DNA of 64,000 bases from Mycobacterium senriense (lineage in GTDB: Bacteria; Actinomycetota; Actinomycetes; Mycobacteriales; Mycobacteriaceae). Below, piece after piece: positions 38,233 through 48,627 of the stretch. Numbering within the stretch: the stretch's first letter is position 1; the number at the start of each line of letters is the position of its first letter. The notes under the pieces are model-generated. The model searched no databases, was not told the DNA's origin, and saw only the letters and a program-made list of their open reading frames with translations. The translations under genes were made by a program, and so were the position numbers. The stretch covers positions 4,526,001-4,590,000 of the forward strand of contig NZ_AP024828.1 in assembly GCF_019668465.1 (NCBI RefSeq), given 5' to 3'.

Positions 38233-38325
38233 TGGTGCCAGCTAGGTTTGGGGGTATCCGCCTGACTAGCGTGGTGGCTGATCGCAGTCGCGCGTCCAGA
38301 AGCCCCCGTCAGGAGCAGCGGAAAC

Positions 38326-39711
38326 ATGAGCCCCCAGCCAGGTACCACAGCTGGACCGGAGCGCCGTCACCAGGTCGTCATCATCGGCTCCGGGTTCGGC
38401 GGACTGAACGCGGCAAAGAAACTCAGGCACGCCAACGTTGACATCAAACTGATCGCCCGGACGACGCACCACCTCTTCCAGCCGCTGCTGTACCAAGTGG
38501 CGACGGGCATTGTGTCCGAAGGCGATATCGCGCCGCCCACCCGCGTCGTGCTGCGCAGGCAGCGCAACGTTCAGGTGCTGCTGGGCGACGTCACCCACAT
38601 CGATTTGGAGGGCAAGTTCGTGGTGTCCGACTTGCTCGGACACACCTACGACACCCCCTACGACAGCCTGATCATCGCCGCCGGCGCCGGCCAGTCGTAT
38701 TTCGGCAACGACCATTTCGCCGAGTTCGCGCCCGGCATGAAGTCGATCGACGACGCCCTCGAGGTGCGCGGGCGCATCCTCAGCGCGTTCGAGCAGGCCG
38801 AGCGGTCTCGCGATCCGGAACGGCGAGCCAAGCTGCTGACGTTCACCGTGATCGGCGCCGGTCCCACCGGCGTCGAAATGGCCGGGCAGATAGCGGAATT
38901 GGCGAAGGACACATTGAGGGGCTCGTTCCGGCACATCGACTCGACGAAGGCGCGGGTGATCCTGCTCGATGCCGCGCCCGCCGTGCTGCCGCCGTTCGGC
39001 GACAAGCTCGGTCAGCGCGCGGCGGCCCGGCTGGAGAAGATGGGCGTGGAGATCCAGCTGGGTGCGATGGTCACCGACGTCGACCGCAACGGCATCACCG
39101 TGAAGGATTCCGACGGTACCGTCCGGCGCATCGAGTCGGCCTGCAAGGTGTGGTCCGCCGGGGTGTCCGCCAGCCCGCTGGGCCGCGACCTCGCCGATCA
39201 GTCGTCGGTCGAACTGGACCGGGCCGGCCGCGTCAAGGTGCTGCCCGACCTGTCGGTCCCCGGCCACCCGAACGTGTTCGTCATCGGGGACCTGGCCGCC
39301 GTCGAAGGCGTGCCGGGAGTGGCGCAGGGCGCGATTCAGGGCGCCAAGTACGTCGCGAGCACCATCAAGGCCGAACTGGGCGGTGCGAACCCGGCCGACC
39401 GGGAACCGTTCCAGTACTTCGACAAGGGCTCCATGGCGACGGTGTCGCGGTTCTCCGCGGTGGCCAAGATCGGCCCGGTCGAGTTCAGCGGCCTGTTCGC
39501 CTGGTTCGCCTGGCTGGTGCTGCACCTCGTGTACCTGGTCGGTTTCAAGACCAAGATCAGCACGCTGCTGTCCTGGACGGTGACGTTCCTGAGCACCCGC
39601 CGCGGCCAGCTGACCATCACCGAGCAGCAGGCGTTCGCCCGGACCCGGCTCGAACAGTTGGCGGTGCTCGCCGCGGAGACCAAGCGGCCGGCAGCCAGGC
39701 GGGCGAGCTAG
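38326..39711 (+). CDS. ndh: Type II NADH:quinone dehydrogenase Ndh
   Basis: 461-aa non-proton-pumping NADH dehydrogenase, orthologue of Rv1854c, the main NADH entry point to the mycobacterial respiratory chain. FAD site VVIIGSGFGGLNAAKKL, NADH site TVIGAGPTGVEMAG, and the FAD-contact VFVIGDLAAVEG. A C-terminal hydrophobic stretch (FAWFAWLVLHLVYLVGF) anchors it to the membrane. ATG 38326; the upstream 186 bp carries two inverted repeats. Confidence 0.97.
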   Translation: MSPQPGTTAGPERRHQVVIIGSGFGGLNAAKKLRHANVDIKLIARTTHHLFQPLLYQVATGIVSEGDIAPPTRVVLRRQRNVQVLLGDVTHIDLEGKFVVSDLLGHTYDTPYDSLIIAAGAGQSYFGNDHFAEFAPGMKSIDDALEVRGRILSAFEQAERSRDPERRAKLLTFTVIGAGPTGVEMAGQIAELAKDTLRGSFRHIDSTKARVILLDAAPAVLPPFGDKLGQRAAARLEKMGVEIQLGAMVTDVDRNGITVKDSDGTVRRIESACKVWSAGVSASPLGRDLADQSSVELDRAGRVKVLPDLSVPGHPNVFVIGDLAAVEGVPGVAQGAIQGAKYVASTIKAELGGANPADREPFQYFDKGSMATVSRFSAVAKIGPVEFSGLFAWFAWLVLHLVYLVGFKTKISTLLSWTVTFLSTRRGQLTITEQQAFARTRLEQLAVLAAETKRPAARRAS

Positions 39712-39779
39712 CCGTTCGTCGTCGGTACCTCCAACGAGGTTGCCGGTCAACCTATTTCATCGCGGCCCGGCGGGTTCGG

Positions 39780-40208
39780 TCAGCCTTGGCGAATCTCGAG
39801 ATTCTGCAGCCGCACCTGACCGCGGGCGACCACCCGGTCGTCGCTGTCGGTGATGGTGACCAACCACAATTGCTGGCTACGGCCGCGGTGGATCGGTTCG
39901 ACGGTGCCATACACCATGCCCGAGCCGATGGAGCGCAAAAAATCGGTGTTGTTGTTGACGCCCACCACGTTCCCACCGCCGCGGGTGGCCAGCCACGTGT
40001 AGGCGGCCACGCTGGCCATGCTTTCGATCATCGAGCAGTAAACGCCACCGTGAACCAAACCCATCGGCTGCAGCAGCTTGGGCGTGACCTCCAGCTGGGC
40101 CCGGGCGCCGTCGGGGCTGAGTTCGGTGAATTGAAGCCCGATCTCGCGGTCGAAGGGTGCGGCGAAGTCCGGCGGGAGGATCGTGTTCTGCGGCTCTGGC
40201 ACGTCCAT
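39780..40208 (-). CDS. PaaI-type hotdog thioesterase (Rv1847 orthologue)
   Basis: 142-aa hotdog-fold protein. LLQPMGLVHGGVYCSMIESMAS (with the HGG motif) and VGVNNNTDFLRSIGSG are typical of acyl-CoA thioesterases of the PaaI/YbgC type. Start ATG 40208. In M. tuberculosis the urease operon lies between this gene and ndh; here only 68 bp separates their 3' ends. Confidence 0.87.
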   Translation of the reverse strand: MDVPEPQNTILPPDFAAPFDREIGLQFTELSPDGARAQLEVTPKLLQPMGLVHGGVYCSMIESMASVAAYTWLATRGGGNVVGVNNNTDFLRSIGSGMVYGTVEPIHRGRSQQLWLVTITDSDDRVVARGQVRLQNLEIRQG

Positions 40209-40526
40209 GTGTCTACACCATGGCCCCGGCGCGCTCTCGCGGCGGATTCTGACCCAGAAAACGGCTGAACCCCGTGCCTCGAAGGCACGGGGCTCGCCGA
40301 TCGAGTAGACCGGGGGTCGCTGCAGCCCTCAGGACTCTCACACGGTCCGTTATCGCTCGACTCCCTCAGAATAGGCAAGGCTGCCCTAACTTTGCAAGGG
40401 GTATTGTTCTTCTTGTTCGCGGCGGGGGCGCGCGGGCGGCCGACACAATGATTTGTCAGCCTTCCGTACGACCGTCGGTAGTAAGCCGGAGTACGCTTGA
40501 TTCGACGCTCAGGAGATGAACCAACT
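40209..40526. other. 318-bp divergent intergenic region, thioesterase / blaI
   Basis: No convincing gene. It holds a strong hairpin at 40270-40292 and an imperfect dyad around 40467-40483 (TACGACCG-TCGGTAGTA) that could be a BlaI-type operator just before blaI. BlaI-family repressors usually autoregulate, so an operator here would be expected. Confidence 0.5.
40270..40292. repeat. Perfect 10-bp hairpin CCCCGTGCCT / AGGCACGGGG
   Basis: Arms 40270-40279 and 40283-40292 with a CGA loop. Being in the divergent 5' region of two genes it cannot terminate either. It resembles end hairpins of IS200/IS605-type elements, but no transposase or TnpB remnant is adjacent. Confidence 0.6.
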
Positions 40527-40946
40527 ATGGCCAAACTGACTCGGCTGGGAGACCTGGAACGGGCCGTCATGGACCATCTCTGGTCGACGCCCGAGCCTCA
40601 GACCGTCCGCCAGGTCCATGAGGCGTTGGCGGCGCAGCGTGACCTGGCCTACACCACGATCATGACCGTGCTGCAACGGCTCGCCAAGAAGAACCTCGTC
40701 TCCCAGATCCGCGACGACCGGGCACACCGGTACGCACCGGTGCACGGACGCGACGAACTGGTGGCCGGACTCATGGTGGACGCGCTGGCCCAGGCCGAGG
40801 ATTCCGGTGGCCGTCAGGCCGCGCTGGTGCACTTCGTCGAACGCGTCGGCGCCGACGAGGCGGAGGCGCTGCGGCGCGCACTCGCCGAACTGGAAGCCAA
40901 TCAACGCAATAACTCGCCATCTGCTGGCGCTGGACCGGAGGGCTGA
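40527..40946 (+). CDS. blaI: BlaI-family penicillinase repressor
   Basis: 139-aa winged-helix repressor, orthologue of Rv1846c, which controls blaC and other genes in M. tuberculosis. The HTH lies at about 5-70 (RLGDLERAVMDHLW, TVRQVHEAL, AYTTIMTVLQRLAKKNLV), followed by a dimerisation tail. ATG 40527 is preceded by AGGAG about 11 bases away; an earlier in-frame TTG adds 10 unrelated residues. The M56 protease gene follows after 14 bp, the blaI-blaR pairing. Confidence 0.94.
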   Translation: MAKLTRLGDLERAVMDHLWSTPEPQTVRQVHEALAAQRDLAYTTIMTVLQRLAKKNLVSQIRDDRAHRYAPVHGRDELVAGLMVDALAQAEDSGGRQAALVHFVERVGADEAEALRRALAELEANQRNNSPSAGAGPEG

Positions 40947-40960
40947 GGGACACTAACTGT

Positions 40961-41911
40961 GTGTCCGCGCTGGCTTTCACCATTCTCGCGGTGCTACTGA
41001 CCGGCCCGGTGCCGGCGATGTTGGCACGCGCGCGCTGGCCGCTGCGCGCTCCCCGCGCCGCCATGGTGCTCTGGCAAGCCGTCGCGCTGGCCGCGGTCCT
41101 GTCGGCATTCAGCGCCGGCATCGCGATCGCCACCCGGTTGTTGGTGCCCGGTCGCGACGGGCGCCCCACGACCAGCATCGTCGGCGCCGCCGACCGCCTC
41201 GGCTGGCCGCTGTGGACGGTCTACGTCAGCGTCTTCGCCCTGACCGTGCTGGTCGGCGCCCGGCTGATGGTCGCGGTGATCCGGGTGGCCATCGCCAACC
41301 GCAAACGACGGGCCCACCACCGCATGGTGGTCGACCTGGTCGGAGTCGGCCACGGCGCAGCGCTGTCGCAGCCCTGCGCCCGCACGCGCGACCTGCGCGT
41401 GCTAGACGTCCCGCAGCCGCTCGCCTACTGCCTGCCCGGCGTGCGCAGCCGGGTGGTGGTCAGTGAGGGAACGCTGAGCACTCTCGCCGACCCCGAGGTC
41501 GAGGCGATCCTCACCCACGAGCGCGCCCACCTGCGGGCGCGGCACGACCTGGTGCTGGAGGCCTTCACCGCCGTGCACGCGGCCTTCCCGCGGCTGGTCC
41601 GCAGCGCCAACGCGCTCGGCGCGGTCCAGCTTCTGGTCGAGCTGCTCGCCGACGACGCGGCGGTCCGCGCCGCCGGTCGCGCTCCCCTGGCCCGGGCGCT
41701 GGTCGCGTGCGCATCGGGGCGGGCCCCGTCGGGCGCGCTCGCGGCCAGCGGGCCCAGCACGGTGCTCAGAGTGCGCCGCCTGGGCGGACGCGGCAACAGC
41801 CCGCTGCTCTCGGCGGCCGCATACCTGGCAGCGGCGGCGGTATTCGTGGTGCCCACCATCGCGCTGGCTGTCCCGTGGCTCACCGAGCTGGAACGCCTGT
41901 TCAACCTCTGA
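40961..41911 (+). CDS. BlaR1-like M56 family metalloprotease (Rv1845c orthologue)
   Basis: 316-aa membrane protease. About three N-terminal helices, then the zinc motif LTHERAHLRARHD (HExxH), and a final C-terminal helix. Unlike staphylococcal BlaR1 there is no penicillin-binding sensor domain, so the signal it senses is unknown; it likely cleaves BlaI in response to cell-envelope stress. GTG 40961. Paired with blaI. Confidence 0.9.
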   Translation: MSALAFTILAVLLTGPVPAMLARARWPLRAPRAAMVLWQAVALAAVLSAFSAGIAIATRLLVPGRDGRPTTSIVGAADRLGWPLWTVYVSVFALTVLVGARLMVAVIRVAIANRKRRAHHRMVVDLVGVGHGAALSQPCARTRDLRVLDVPQPLAYCLPGVRSRVVVSEGTLSTLADPEVEAILTHERAHLRARHDLVLEAFTAVHAAFPRLVRSANALGAVQLLVELLADDAAVRAAGRAPLARALVACASGRAPSGALAASGPSTVLRVRRLGGRGNSPLLSAAAYLAAAAVFVVPTIALAVPWLTELERLFNL

Positions 41912-42011
41912 CGCAGCCGAGGGCCGATCACCCCGGGCGTCCAGCTGTTCGCTGTGCCACAGTGTCACCGAAAGCTTTTCGGAAAAGTTCTCCAAATTGA
42001 GAGGCGAAAAC

Positions 42012-43481
42012 ATGAGTTCGTCGGATGCCCACTCCAGTTCCACGACCGGCACCGCGCAGATCGGCGTCACGGGCCTGGCCGTCATGGGCTCGAACCTCGC
42101 GCGCAACTTCGCCCACCACGGCTACACCGTGGCGCTGCACAACCGCTCGATCGCCAAAACCGATGCGCTGCTCAAAGAGCATGGCGACGAGGGCAACTTC
42201 GTCCGCTCCGAGACGATCGAACAATTTCTGGACGCGCTGGAGAAGCCGCGCCGGGTGATCATCATGGTCAAGGCGGGCGACCCCACGGACGCCGTCATCA
42301 ACGAGCTCGCCGACGCCATGGAAGAAGGCGACATCATCATCGACGGCGGCAACGCGCTCTACACCGACACCATCCGCCGCGAGAAGGCGATCCGCGAGCG
42401 CGGCCTGCACTTCGTCGGTGCAGGCATCTCCGGCGGCGAGGAGGGCGCGCTCAACGGCCCGTCGATCATGCCGGGCGGCCCCGCCGAGTCGTACAAGTCG
42501 CTGGGCCCGCTGCTCGAGGAGATCTCCGCACACGTCGACGGCGTGCCGTGCTGCACCCACATCGGCCCCGACGGCGCCGGTCACTTCGTCAAGATGGTGC
42601 ACAACGGCATCGAGTACTCCGACATGCAGCTGATCGGCGAGGCCTACCAGCTGCTGCGCGACGGCCTGGGCAAGACCGCTCCCGAGATCGCCGACGTGTT
42701 CGCCGAGTGGAACAAGGGCGACCTGGACAGCTTCCTGATCGAGATCACCGCGCAGGTGCTGCGCCAGACCGATGCCAAGACGGGCAAGCCGCTGGTCGAC
42801 CTCATCCTCGACGAGGCCGAGCAGAAGGGCACCGGCCGCTGGACCGTGAAGTCGGCGCTCGATCTCGGTGTGCCGGTGACCGGTATCGCCGAGGCGGTGT
42901 TCGCCCGCGCCCTGTCCGGCTCGGTCGCCCAGCGCAAGGCCACTACCGGGCTGGCCTCCGGGCAGCTCGGCGAGAAGCCCAGCGACGCAACGCAATTCAT
43001 CGACGACGTGAGCAAGGCGCTGTACGCGTCGAAGATCATCGCCTACGCGCAGGGCTTCAACCAGATCCAGGCGGGCAGCGCCGAATACGACTGGGGCATC
43101 ACGCCCGGCGACATGGCGACGATCTGGCGCGGCGGCTGCATCATCCGGGCGAAGTTCCTCAACCGGATCAAGGAGGCGTTCGACGAGAACCCCGACCTGC
43201 CGACCCTGATTGTCGCGCCCTACTTCCGCAGTGCCATCGAGGAATCCATCGACAGCTGGCGTCGCGTGGTGGTGAAGGCCACCGAACTCGGCATCCCGAT
43301 CCCCGGCTTCGCCTCCGCGCTGTCCTATTACGACGCGCTGCGGACCGAGCGGTTGCCCGCGGCACTCACCCAGGGCTTGCGGGACTTCTTCGGCGCACAC
43401 ACCTACGGCCGCATCGATGACGACCCGGACAAGCGGTTCCACACACTGTGGAGCGGAGACCGCTCCGAAGTGCCCGCCTAG
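42012..43481 (+). CDS. gnd1: 6-phosphogluconate dehydrogenase Gnd1
   Basis: 489-aa dimeric-type enzyme, orthologue of Rv1844c, converting 6-phosphogluconate and NADP+ to ribulose-5-P, CO2 and NADPH. NADP motif GVTGLAVMGSNLARN, signature VGAGISGGEEGALNGPSIMPGG with catalytic Lys/Glu region FVKMVHNGIEY, and a C-terminal LRDFFGAHTY. ATG 42012; an in-frame TTG at 41997 is discounted. The gene upstream is the M56 protease, with guaB1 52 bp downstream. Confidence 0.97.
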   Translation: MSSSDAHSSSTTGTAQIGVTGLAVMGSNLARNFAHHGYTVALHNRSIAKTDALLKEHGDEGNFVRSETIEQFLDALEKPRRVIIMVKAGDPTDAVINELADAMEEGDIIIDGGNALYTDTIRREKAIRERGLHFVGAGISGGEEGALNGPSIMPGGPAESYKSLGPLLEEISAHVDGVPCCTHIGPDGAGHFVKMVHNGIEYSDMQLIGEAYQLLRDGLGKTAPEIADVFAEWNKGDLDSFLIEITAQVLRQTDAKTGKPLVDLILDEAEQKGTGRWTVKSALDLGVPVTGIAEAVFARALSGSVAQRKATTGLASGQLGEKPSDATQFIDDVSKALYASKIIAYAQGFNQIQAGSAEYDWGITPGDMATIWRGGCIIRAKFLNRIKEAFDENPDLPTLIVAPYFRSAIEESIDSWRRVVVKATELGIPIPGFASALSYYDALRTERLPAALTQGLRDFFGAHTYGRIDDDPDKRFHTLWSGDRSEVPA

Positions 43482-43515
43482 CCGGGCGACAGCAGAGGGC
43501 GTGAAGGGGGCTTGA

Positions 43516-44970
<1,455 letters not shown>

Positions 44971-45000
44971 CGCGGGGGTAGGCGCCCCCGACTGCAGCGG

Positions 45001-45618
45001 CTACGAGTCCGTGAGCGGTGCCTCGAGCGCGTAGAGCGCCATGCGCCGGTTCGTCGTCTCGTACTCGCCCAGGAACTGGCACCCGGCGTACTCGCACAGC
45101 CGGCGCGCGGCGGTGTTGCGGTGATCGGGGTCGAACATGATCCGCCGACACCGGGGCTCCGCCGAGAAGACGCTGGCCACGATGCGGGGCAACAGCATCG
45201 CGCCCAGGCCGCGGTTCACCAGGCTCAGGTCGGCGACGGCGGCGTGCAGCCCCAGGTCGTAAGGCTCGGCGTCGTAGTATCGGGATATCAGATCCTTTGC
45301 GCCCCAATAGAATTCGAGGTAGGCGCGCGGTATGCCTCGTATGCTGCCGAGCAACGGCAGCGAATACGTCCCGTCCAGCTGGGCGCCGAGGTGCTGGCGC
45401 CACCGGCGCGCCGGCCAGTCGTATTCCCAGGCTTGCGCCAAATGCGGGCGGTTCATCCACTCGGTCACCATGTCCACGTCCTCGAGCTGCGCCACGCGGA
45501 TGTCGAACGGTGGATCGAGGGTGGGAACCGGTGGCCGGGCGATGCGCGCTATCTCGTCGGGAATGTCGAAGCGTTCGCGCGGAAGGATCTGAATGGACGG
45601 CGTCTGAGCGTCGGGCAT
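45001..45618 (-). CDS. mbtK: Mycobactin lysine N-acyltransferase MbtK
   Basis: 205-aa GNAT-fold acyltransferase that attaches the fatty acyl chain to the lysine side chain of mycobactin. It is very close to Rv1347c: [34 protein letters not shown], catalytic His in [13 protein letters not shown] and Asp in [15 protein letters not shown] 45618 ([10 protein letters not shown]) matches the family start. Upstream is an IdeR iron box (45640-45658), so repression by iron is expected. In M. tuberculosis it belongs to the mbt-2 locus; here it sits alone between guaB1 and CNNM genes. Confidence 0.94.
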   Translation of the reverse strand: MPDAQTPSIQILPRERFDIPDEIARIARPPVPTLDPPFDIRVAQLEDVDMVTEWMNRPHLAQAWEYDWPARRWRQHLGAQLDGTYSLPLLGSIRGIPRAYLEFYWGAKDLISRYYDAEPYDLGLHAAVADLSLVNRGLGAMLLPRIVASVFSAEPRCRRIMFDPDHRNTAARRLCEYAGCQFLGEYETTNRRMALYALEAPLTDS

Positions 45619-45639
45619 AGTGCGCAGAGCGTACCTGAG

Positions 45640-45658
45640 TAAGGTTAGCCATACTTTA
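45640..45658. promoter_or_regulatory. IdeR iron box upstream of mbtK
   Basis: TAAGGTTAGCCATACTTTA matches the IdeR consensus at 14 of 19 positions and lies 22-40 bp upstream of the mbtK start, a repressor position. Confidence 0.8.
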
Positions 45659-45938
45659 GTTGGGCCGGTCGGCGGCCGAATTCGAATAAGCGACCCCATG
45701 GCCAGGGTTGGGCAGCGCCGTGCGGCCACGGCCCGGGCTAGCATATGACAGCAAAGACGGACGCAACCGCGGCCGCTCAGCCATCAGGCAGCGAAAGGAT
45801 CGACGTGCCGCAGGCACCCGTGCCAGCCATCGGCTTGCGGGCGCACGGGCCGTCAGCCGAATCGCCCGATGCGGAGCCTCCTTCGGCACCGTCTTCGCTC
45901 ATGAAGCCTTTCTCGTCGGCCGGCCGGCGGCGTTGTTC
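45659..45938. other. Leader region of the CNNM operon, possible 65-aa ORF
   Basis: Non-coding or weakly coding. An ATG at 45745 opens a 65-codon Ala/Ser/Pro-rich frame ending at 45942 that overlaps the next ATG (45939) as ATGA, the geometry of coupled genes. It has no family similarity I recognise and no strong ribosome site, so I do not call it as a gene. Confidence 0.35.
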
Positions 45939-47309
45939 ATGAACGTCACCGTCACCGTGATCAGCGTTGTGGCGATCGCGGTGCTCATCTTCGGCAACGC
46001 CGTCTTCGTCGCCGCGGAGTTCTCGCTGACCACCCTGGACCGCAGCGCAGTCGAGGCCAACGCGCGTGGCGGCGGACGCCGCGACCGCTGGATTCGTCAC
46101 GCGCACCACCGGCTGTCGTTTCAGCTGTCGGGCGCCCAGTTGGGTATCTCGATCACCACGCTGGCGGCCGGTTACCTGACCGATCCGATGGTAGAGGACT
46201 TGCCGCATCCGTGGCTGGATGCCATCGGCGTACCCGACAAGGTCGGCGACGCGATCATGGCCTTCCTGGTGCTGGTGATCGTGACGTCGGTGTCGATGGT
46301 GTTCGGCGAGCTGGTGCCCAAGTACCTGGCGGTGGCGCGCCCGCTGTCGGCGGCCCGCGCCGTCGTAAGCGCCCAGCTGCTGTTTTCGTTGCTGCTGACC
46401 CCCGCGATCCGGCTGACCAACGGGGCGGCGAACTGGATCGTGCGTCGGCTCGGCGTCGAACCGGCCGAAGAGCTGCGCTCGGCCCGGTCCCCGCAGGAGC
46501 TGTTGTCGCTGGTGCGTTCGTCGGCGCGCAGCGGCGCCCTGGACGCCGCGACGGCGGCCCTGGTGCGGCGTTCGTTGCAGTTCGGCGCCCTGAGCGCCGA
46601 GGAGCTGATGACGCCCCGGTCCAAGATCGTGGCCCTGCAGACCGACGACACGGTCGCCGACCTGGTGACCGCGGCCGCCGAGTCCGGATTCTCCCGCTTC
46701 CCGATCGTCGACGGCGACCTCGACGAGACGGTCGGCATCGTGCACGTCAAGCAGGTGTTCGCCATCCCGCGGACCGAACGCGCCCGCACTCGGCTGATCA
46801 CGGTGGCCCAACCCGTTCCCAAGGTGCCGTCAACCCTGGACGGCGACGCGGTGATGGCCGAGATCCGGGCCAACAACCTGCAAACCGCGCTGGTCGTCGA
46901 CGAATACGGCGGCACCGCCGGCATGGTGACCGTCGAGGACCTGATCGAGGAAATCGTCGGCGATGTCCGCGACGAACACGACGACGCGACTCCGGATGTG
47001 GTGCCCGCCGGCTCCGGCTGGCGAGTCTCGGGCCTGCTGCGCATCGACGAGGTTGCCGCCGCGACCGGTTTTCGGGCCCCGGAAGGCCCCTACGAGACCA
47101 TCGGCGGGCTAGTGCTGCGCGAGATCGGTCACATCCCGGTGGCCGGCGACACGGTCAAGCTGCCCGCGCTGGACTCCGACGGCTTGCTGGACGCGGCGAC
47201 GCGTTGGCAGGCAACGGTGATCCGGATGGATGGCCGCCGGATCGACCTGCTCGAGCTGATCGAACTGAGCAGTCACGGTGACGCCCCTGCGATCGGGGCG
47301 CGCCGATGA
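45939..47309 (+). CDS. CNNM/CorC-family membrane protein with CBS pair (Rv1842c orthologue)
   Basis: 456-aa protein: a DUF21/CNNM transmembrane domain (about 1-190, [18 protein letters not shown] ... [15 protein letters not shown]), two CBS domains (about 215-345, [16 protein letters not shown] ... [18 protein letters not shown]), and a CorC_HlyC domain (about 360-440). Likely a divalent-cation (Mg2+) exporter or sensor. ATG 45939. It overlaps the next gene by 4 bp, so the two are translated together. Confidence 0.88.
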   Translation: MNVTVTVISVVAIAVLIFGNAVFVAAEFSLTTLDRSAVEANARGGGRRDRWIRHAHHRLSFQLSGAQLGISITTLAAGYLTDPMVEDLPHPWLDAIGVPDKVGDAIMAFLVLVIVTSVSMVFGELVPKYLAVARPLSAARAVVSAQLLFSLLLTPAIRLTNGAANWIVRRLGVEPAEELRSARSPQELLSLVRSSARSGALDAATAALVRRSLQFGALSAEELMTPRSKIVALQTDDTVADLVTAAAESGFSRFPIVDGDLDETVGIVHVKQVFAIPRTERARTRLITVAQPVPKVPSTLDGDAVMAEIRANNLQTALVVDEYGGTAGMVTVEDLIEEIVGDVRDEHDDATPDVVPAGSGWRVSGLLRIDEVAAATGFRAPEGPYETIGGLVLREIGHIPVAGDTVKLPALDSDGLLDAATRWQATVIRMDGRRIDLLELIELSSHGDAPAIGARR

Positions 47310-48346
47310 GCGACACCATGGGCCTGCTGGTGGCCTGCCTGTTGATCGGGGTGAACGCGTTCTTCGTCGGGGCGGAGTTCTCGCTGATCTCGGCGCGGCG
47401 CGACCGCCTCGAGGCGCTGGCCGAACAGGGCAAGGCGGCCGCGGTCACGGTGATCCGCGCCGGGGAACAGCTGCCGTCTATGTTGGCCGGTGCCCAGTTG
47501 GGCGTCACGGCCGCGTCCCTGCTGCTCGGGCGCATCGGCGAGTCGGCGGTGTCCAATCTGCTGCGAACAGCGCTGGGGCTCACCGGAGTTCACCCGGCGC
47601 TGCTGCACACGTTGTCGTTCGCGATCGCGCTGGCCATCGTGGTGACGCTGCACGTGCTGCTGGGCGAGATGGTGCCGAAGAACATCGCGCTGGCCGGACC
47701 GGAACGCACCGCGATGCTGCTCGTCCCGCCGTATCTGGCCTACGTGCGGGCCGCCCGGCCGTTCATCGTGTTCTACAACAAGTGCGCCAACCTGGTGGTG
47801 CGCGCGTTCGGGGTCGAACCCAAGGACGAGCTGGAGATCACAGTCTCCCCCGTCGAGCTCAGCGAGATGATCGCCGAATCGGAGTCCGAGGGCTTGCTGG
47901 ACCGCGAGGAACGCACCCGGCTCACCCGGGCGCTGCAAATTCGCCACCGGGTGGTCGGTGACGTGGCGGTCCCCCTCGCCGGCGTGCACGCGGTACCGGT
48001 CGCCGCGGCGGGCTCGGGCCCCACCGTCGGGGCGGTCGAGCAGGCCCTGGCCCAGACCGGATACTCGCGATTCCCGGTGGCCAGCGTCAGCGGCGTCTTC
48101 CTCGGATACCTGCACATCAAGGACGTGCTGACGCTCGACGACGATCCGCAGACGGTGATCGATCTGGCGAAAGTGCGCCCGCTGCCGCGACTGTCCCAAT
48201 CGCTGCCGCTGGCCGATGCCCTGTCCCGGATGCGGCGCAGCAACAGCCATCTGGCGTTGGTGACCGACGAAACCGGCGCGGTGGTGGCCATGGTGGCCAT
48301 GGAAGACCTGGTTGAAGACCTCGTCGGCACCATGCGCGACGCGTAG
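47306..48346 (+). CDS. CNNM/DUF21 membrane protein with CBS domains (Rv1841c orthologue)
   Basis: 346-aa partner of the preceding gene: DUF21 domain ([21 protein letters not shown] ... [16 protein letters not shown]), then CBS pair ([42 protein letters not shown]). It ends there, without a CorC_HlyC domain. The 4-bp ATGA overlap suggests a heteromeric complex. Transport of a divalent cation is inferred from the family. Confidence 0.87.
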   Translation: MSDTMGLLVACLLIGVNAFFVGAEFSLISARRDRLEALAEQGKAAAVTVIRAGEQLPSMLAGAQLGVTAASLLLGRIGESAVSNLLRTALGLTGVHPALLHTLSFAIALAIVVTLHVLLGEMVPKNIALAGPERTAMLLVPPYLAYVRAARPFIVFYNKCANLVVRAFGVEPKDELEITVSPVELSEMIAESESEGLLDREERTRLTRALQIRHRVVGDVAVPLAGVHAVPVAAAGSGPTVGAVEQALAQTGYSRFPVASVSGVFLGYLHIKDVLTLDDDPQTVIDLAKVRPLPRLSQSLPLADALSRMRRSNSHLALVTDETGAVVAMVAMEDLVEDLVGTMRDA

Positions 48347-48627
48347 CGGCACTGGCCGGCCGGGACGACTCTGCGCAGCCCGTATGATCTTTCACGGCTA
48401 CCAGTTAAGAAAGTGCTGGAGGGCAGGGGACCGTGGCGCGCGGAACATGCGTTGCTGGAAACAGATCCCGGTGCTCGCCGCAGCGTCGTTCCTGGAGCTG
48501 TCAGCGCCGCCTGACCTGCGCCTGCCGGGTCGGGCAAATAACGCTCACCAGGCTGCGCTCGGTAGGCTTGTGACATAGCCAATCTGGCCCGACGATGGTC
48601 CGGTGCGGCCCATGACGGAGGAGAATC
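48347..48627. other. 281-bp leader region of glcB
   Basis: No gene supported. A TATGAT hexamer at 48383-48388 could be a sigma-A -10 element with a 5' leader of over 200 nt; GGAGGAG lies 6-7 bases upstream of the glcB ATG. In M. tuberculosis a PE_PGRS gene and the VapBC13 pair lie in this interval; nothing of them remains here. Confidence 0.4.

Noticed and set aside
48384..48578. Small ORF in the glcB leader
   Set aside because: No ribosome site, odd composition and no recognisable family; left as leader.
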